Notes under the pieces: generated by a model
Seen by the model: the letters and a program-made list of their open reading frames with translations, nothing else
Told to the model about the DNA's origin: nothing
Database searches by the model: none
Assembly (NCBI GenBank): GCA_937877125.1
Contig: CALEFQ010000108.1
Location: 1-13,504 of the forward strand
Direction: 5' to 3'
Source of the DNA: an uncultured bacterium
GTDB lineage: Bacteria; Patescibacteriota; CALEFQ01
Length of the DNA: 13,504 bases
Position numbers and translations under genes: made by a program
In this document: one piece after another, positions 12,824 through 13,504 of the stretch
How positions within the stretch are numbered: position 1 is the first letter of the stretch
Layout: each line of letters starts with the position of its first letter

Positions 12824-12840
12824 TGTCAAGATTATTGACA
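12824..12840. promoter_or_regulatory. Second inverted repeat of module B
   Basis: TGTCAA-N5-TTGACA, 75 nt beyond the first repeat, mirrors the 74-nt spacing in module A. Confidence 0.5.
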
Positions 12841-12869
12841 ATCTTTCATCTAGACGGCGGCGAAATGAA

Positions 12870-12911
12870 AAAAGCCCTAACGCCTGAAGGGATAAAGAAA
12901 GGGGCTCTTTT
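12870..12911. terminator. Weak terminator-like hairpin
   Basis: AAAAGCCC near 12870-12877 can pair with GGGCT and TTTT (12902-12911) across a 24-nt loop with one bulged base. Role unclear; it separates module B from the phosphoglycerate mutase promoter. Confidence 0.25.
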
Positions 12912-12925
12912 CGACGAAAAATAAC

Positions 12926-12954
12926 TTGGGAAGGATTCTTGATTATGATATAAT
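12926..12954 (+). promoter_or_regulatory. Predicted promoter of the phosphoglycerate mutase gene
   Basis: TTGGGA (12926-12931), 17-nt spacer, perfect TATAAT (12949-12954) with TGA before it as extended -10. Predicted start is near 12961. Confidence 0.55.
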
Positions 12955-13504
12955 ATGAGTCGCTCATTCGTTTTCGCTAAAACGGAAGGTTTGGATATAA
13001 AAACAAAAAAACCGACGACGCTGATGATAATCCTGGACGGGTATGGTCTCGCTCCGCGCCGCCCCGGCAACGCGGTCGAGCTGGCTCGGACGCCATTTTT
13101 GCATTCAATACGCGAGAATTATCCTATGACCCGTTTGCAAAGCAGCGGCGAAAGCGTCGGCTTGCCGCCGCAAATTATGGGTAATTCAGAAGTGGGCCAT
13201 CTTAATCTCGGGGCCGGGCGAATTGTTCCGCAAGACGTCACGATCATTAATCAGGCAATTGACGCCGGCACCTTTTTTGATAATCCGACATTATTAGCGG
13301 CCCTTAATCATGTCAAACAACATAATTCCAAGTTACACCTGGTCGGGATGATCAGCGACGGTTTAGTTCATTCAGATATCCGTTCTTTATTTGCGTTGCT
13401 GCGTCTCGCCCAACAGCAAAAAATAAAACAGGTTTCTATCCACGCTATCACCGACGGCATTGATGTCCCGTCGCGCAGCGCCTTAAAATACATCCAACAA
13501 GTCG
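12955..13504 (+). CDS. gpmI: 2,3-bisphosphoglycerate-independent phosphoglycerate mutase (3' part outside window)
   Basis: This glycolytic enzyme interconverts 3- and 2-phosphoglycerate using two metal ions and a phosphoserine intermediate. The first 183 codons are present. Visible marks: KPTTLMIILDGYG (metal-binding Asp28), GNSEVGHLNLGAGR (76-89) with the nucleophile Ser78, and MISDGLVHSD and AITDGIDVP with substrate- and metal-binding residues. The alkaline-phosphatase-like and phosphotransferase domains continue past the right edge. Start choice is uncertain: ATG 12955 is the first in frame after a stop at 12946, but it directly follows the predicted -10, so it may not be transcribed. TTG 12991, preceded by GGAAGG (too close for an ideal SD), would give a protein beginning MDIKTKKPTTL, closer to the family's usual N-terminus. 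Confidence 0.92.
   Translation, partial: MSRSFVFAKTEGLDIKTKKPTTLMIILDGYGLAPRRPGNAVELARTPFLHSIRENYPMTRLQSSGESVGLPPQIMGNSEVGHLNLGAGRIVPQDVTIINQAIDAGTFFDNPTLLAALNHVKQHNSKLHLVGMISDGLVHSDIRSLFALLRLAQQQKIKQVSIHAITDGIDVPSRSALKYIQQV

Noticed and set aside
1..13504. CRISPR array, insertion sequence or prophage genes
   Set aside because: No regularly spaced direct repeats, transposase, integrase or phage structural gene is visible.

Overview
The window looks like chromosomal DNA from a bacterium of the Candidate Phyla Radiation (Patescibacteria) type. That is inference: several housekeeping genes lack a clear Shine-Dalgarno (SD) sequence, one promoter implies a leaderless mRNA, and the TrmB-family regulator, the small O-antigen-ligase-type protein and the single-helix anchored coiled-coil protein are common in such genomes. 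No rRNA or ribosomal protein is present to place it more precisely.

Layout. (1) Positions 1-2070: a truncated DUF4446 gene (-), a divergent small membrane protein (+), and an O-antigen ligase/polymerase-family gene (-) that carries two ParB centromere (parS) sites, one inside its 3' part and one on its GTG start codon. (2) 2218-2294: tRNA-Arg(CCU) with encoded CCA. (3) 2475-4931: the HD-domain CCA-adding enzyme and an upstream TrmB-type regulator, a two-gene minus-strand operon with a probable leaderless start. (4) 5046-6947: a strong plus-strand promoter lying in an inverted repeat, a roughly 190-nt folded leader that can sequester the SD, an orphan 121-aa gene, about 830 nt without a convincing gene but dense in hairpins (one with a perfect 21-bp stem), and an orphan Cys-rich 134-aa gene. 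(5) 6966-10351: three genes separated by 1 nt each: a class-V PLP enzyme (cysteine desulfurase-like), a very Cys-rich radical-SAM-like protein whose CxxCxYC motif is at the C-terminus, and a canonical CxxxCxxC radical-SAM protein. (6) 10487-11788: an attenuator-like RNA before a membrane-anchored coiled-coil protein gene. (7) 11803-12840: two small one-helix membrane protein genes on the minus strand, each with perfect SD and an apparently duplicated promoter/operator module. (8) 12926-end: promoter and 5' part of a cofactor-independent phosphoglycerate mutase.

How it fits together. The parS sites and DUF4446 suggest the chromosome-partition (origin-proximal) region, probably with parA/parB nearby outside the window. 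CCA-adding enzyme and tRNA are ordinary tRNA metabolism, although this tRNA already encodes CCA. The small orphan genes (5286, 6481, 12007, 12695) have strong SDs, and three of the four have a TTGACA/TATACT promoter embedded in a TGTCAA...TTGACA inverted repeat, so they may form a small regulon; the TrmB-family protein divergent from the first is a candidate regulator. The three-gene PLP/radical-SAM operon and the folded RNA region 5095-6480 are the best candidates for something undescribed.
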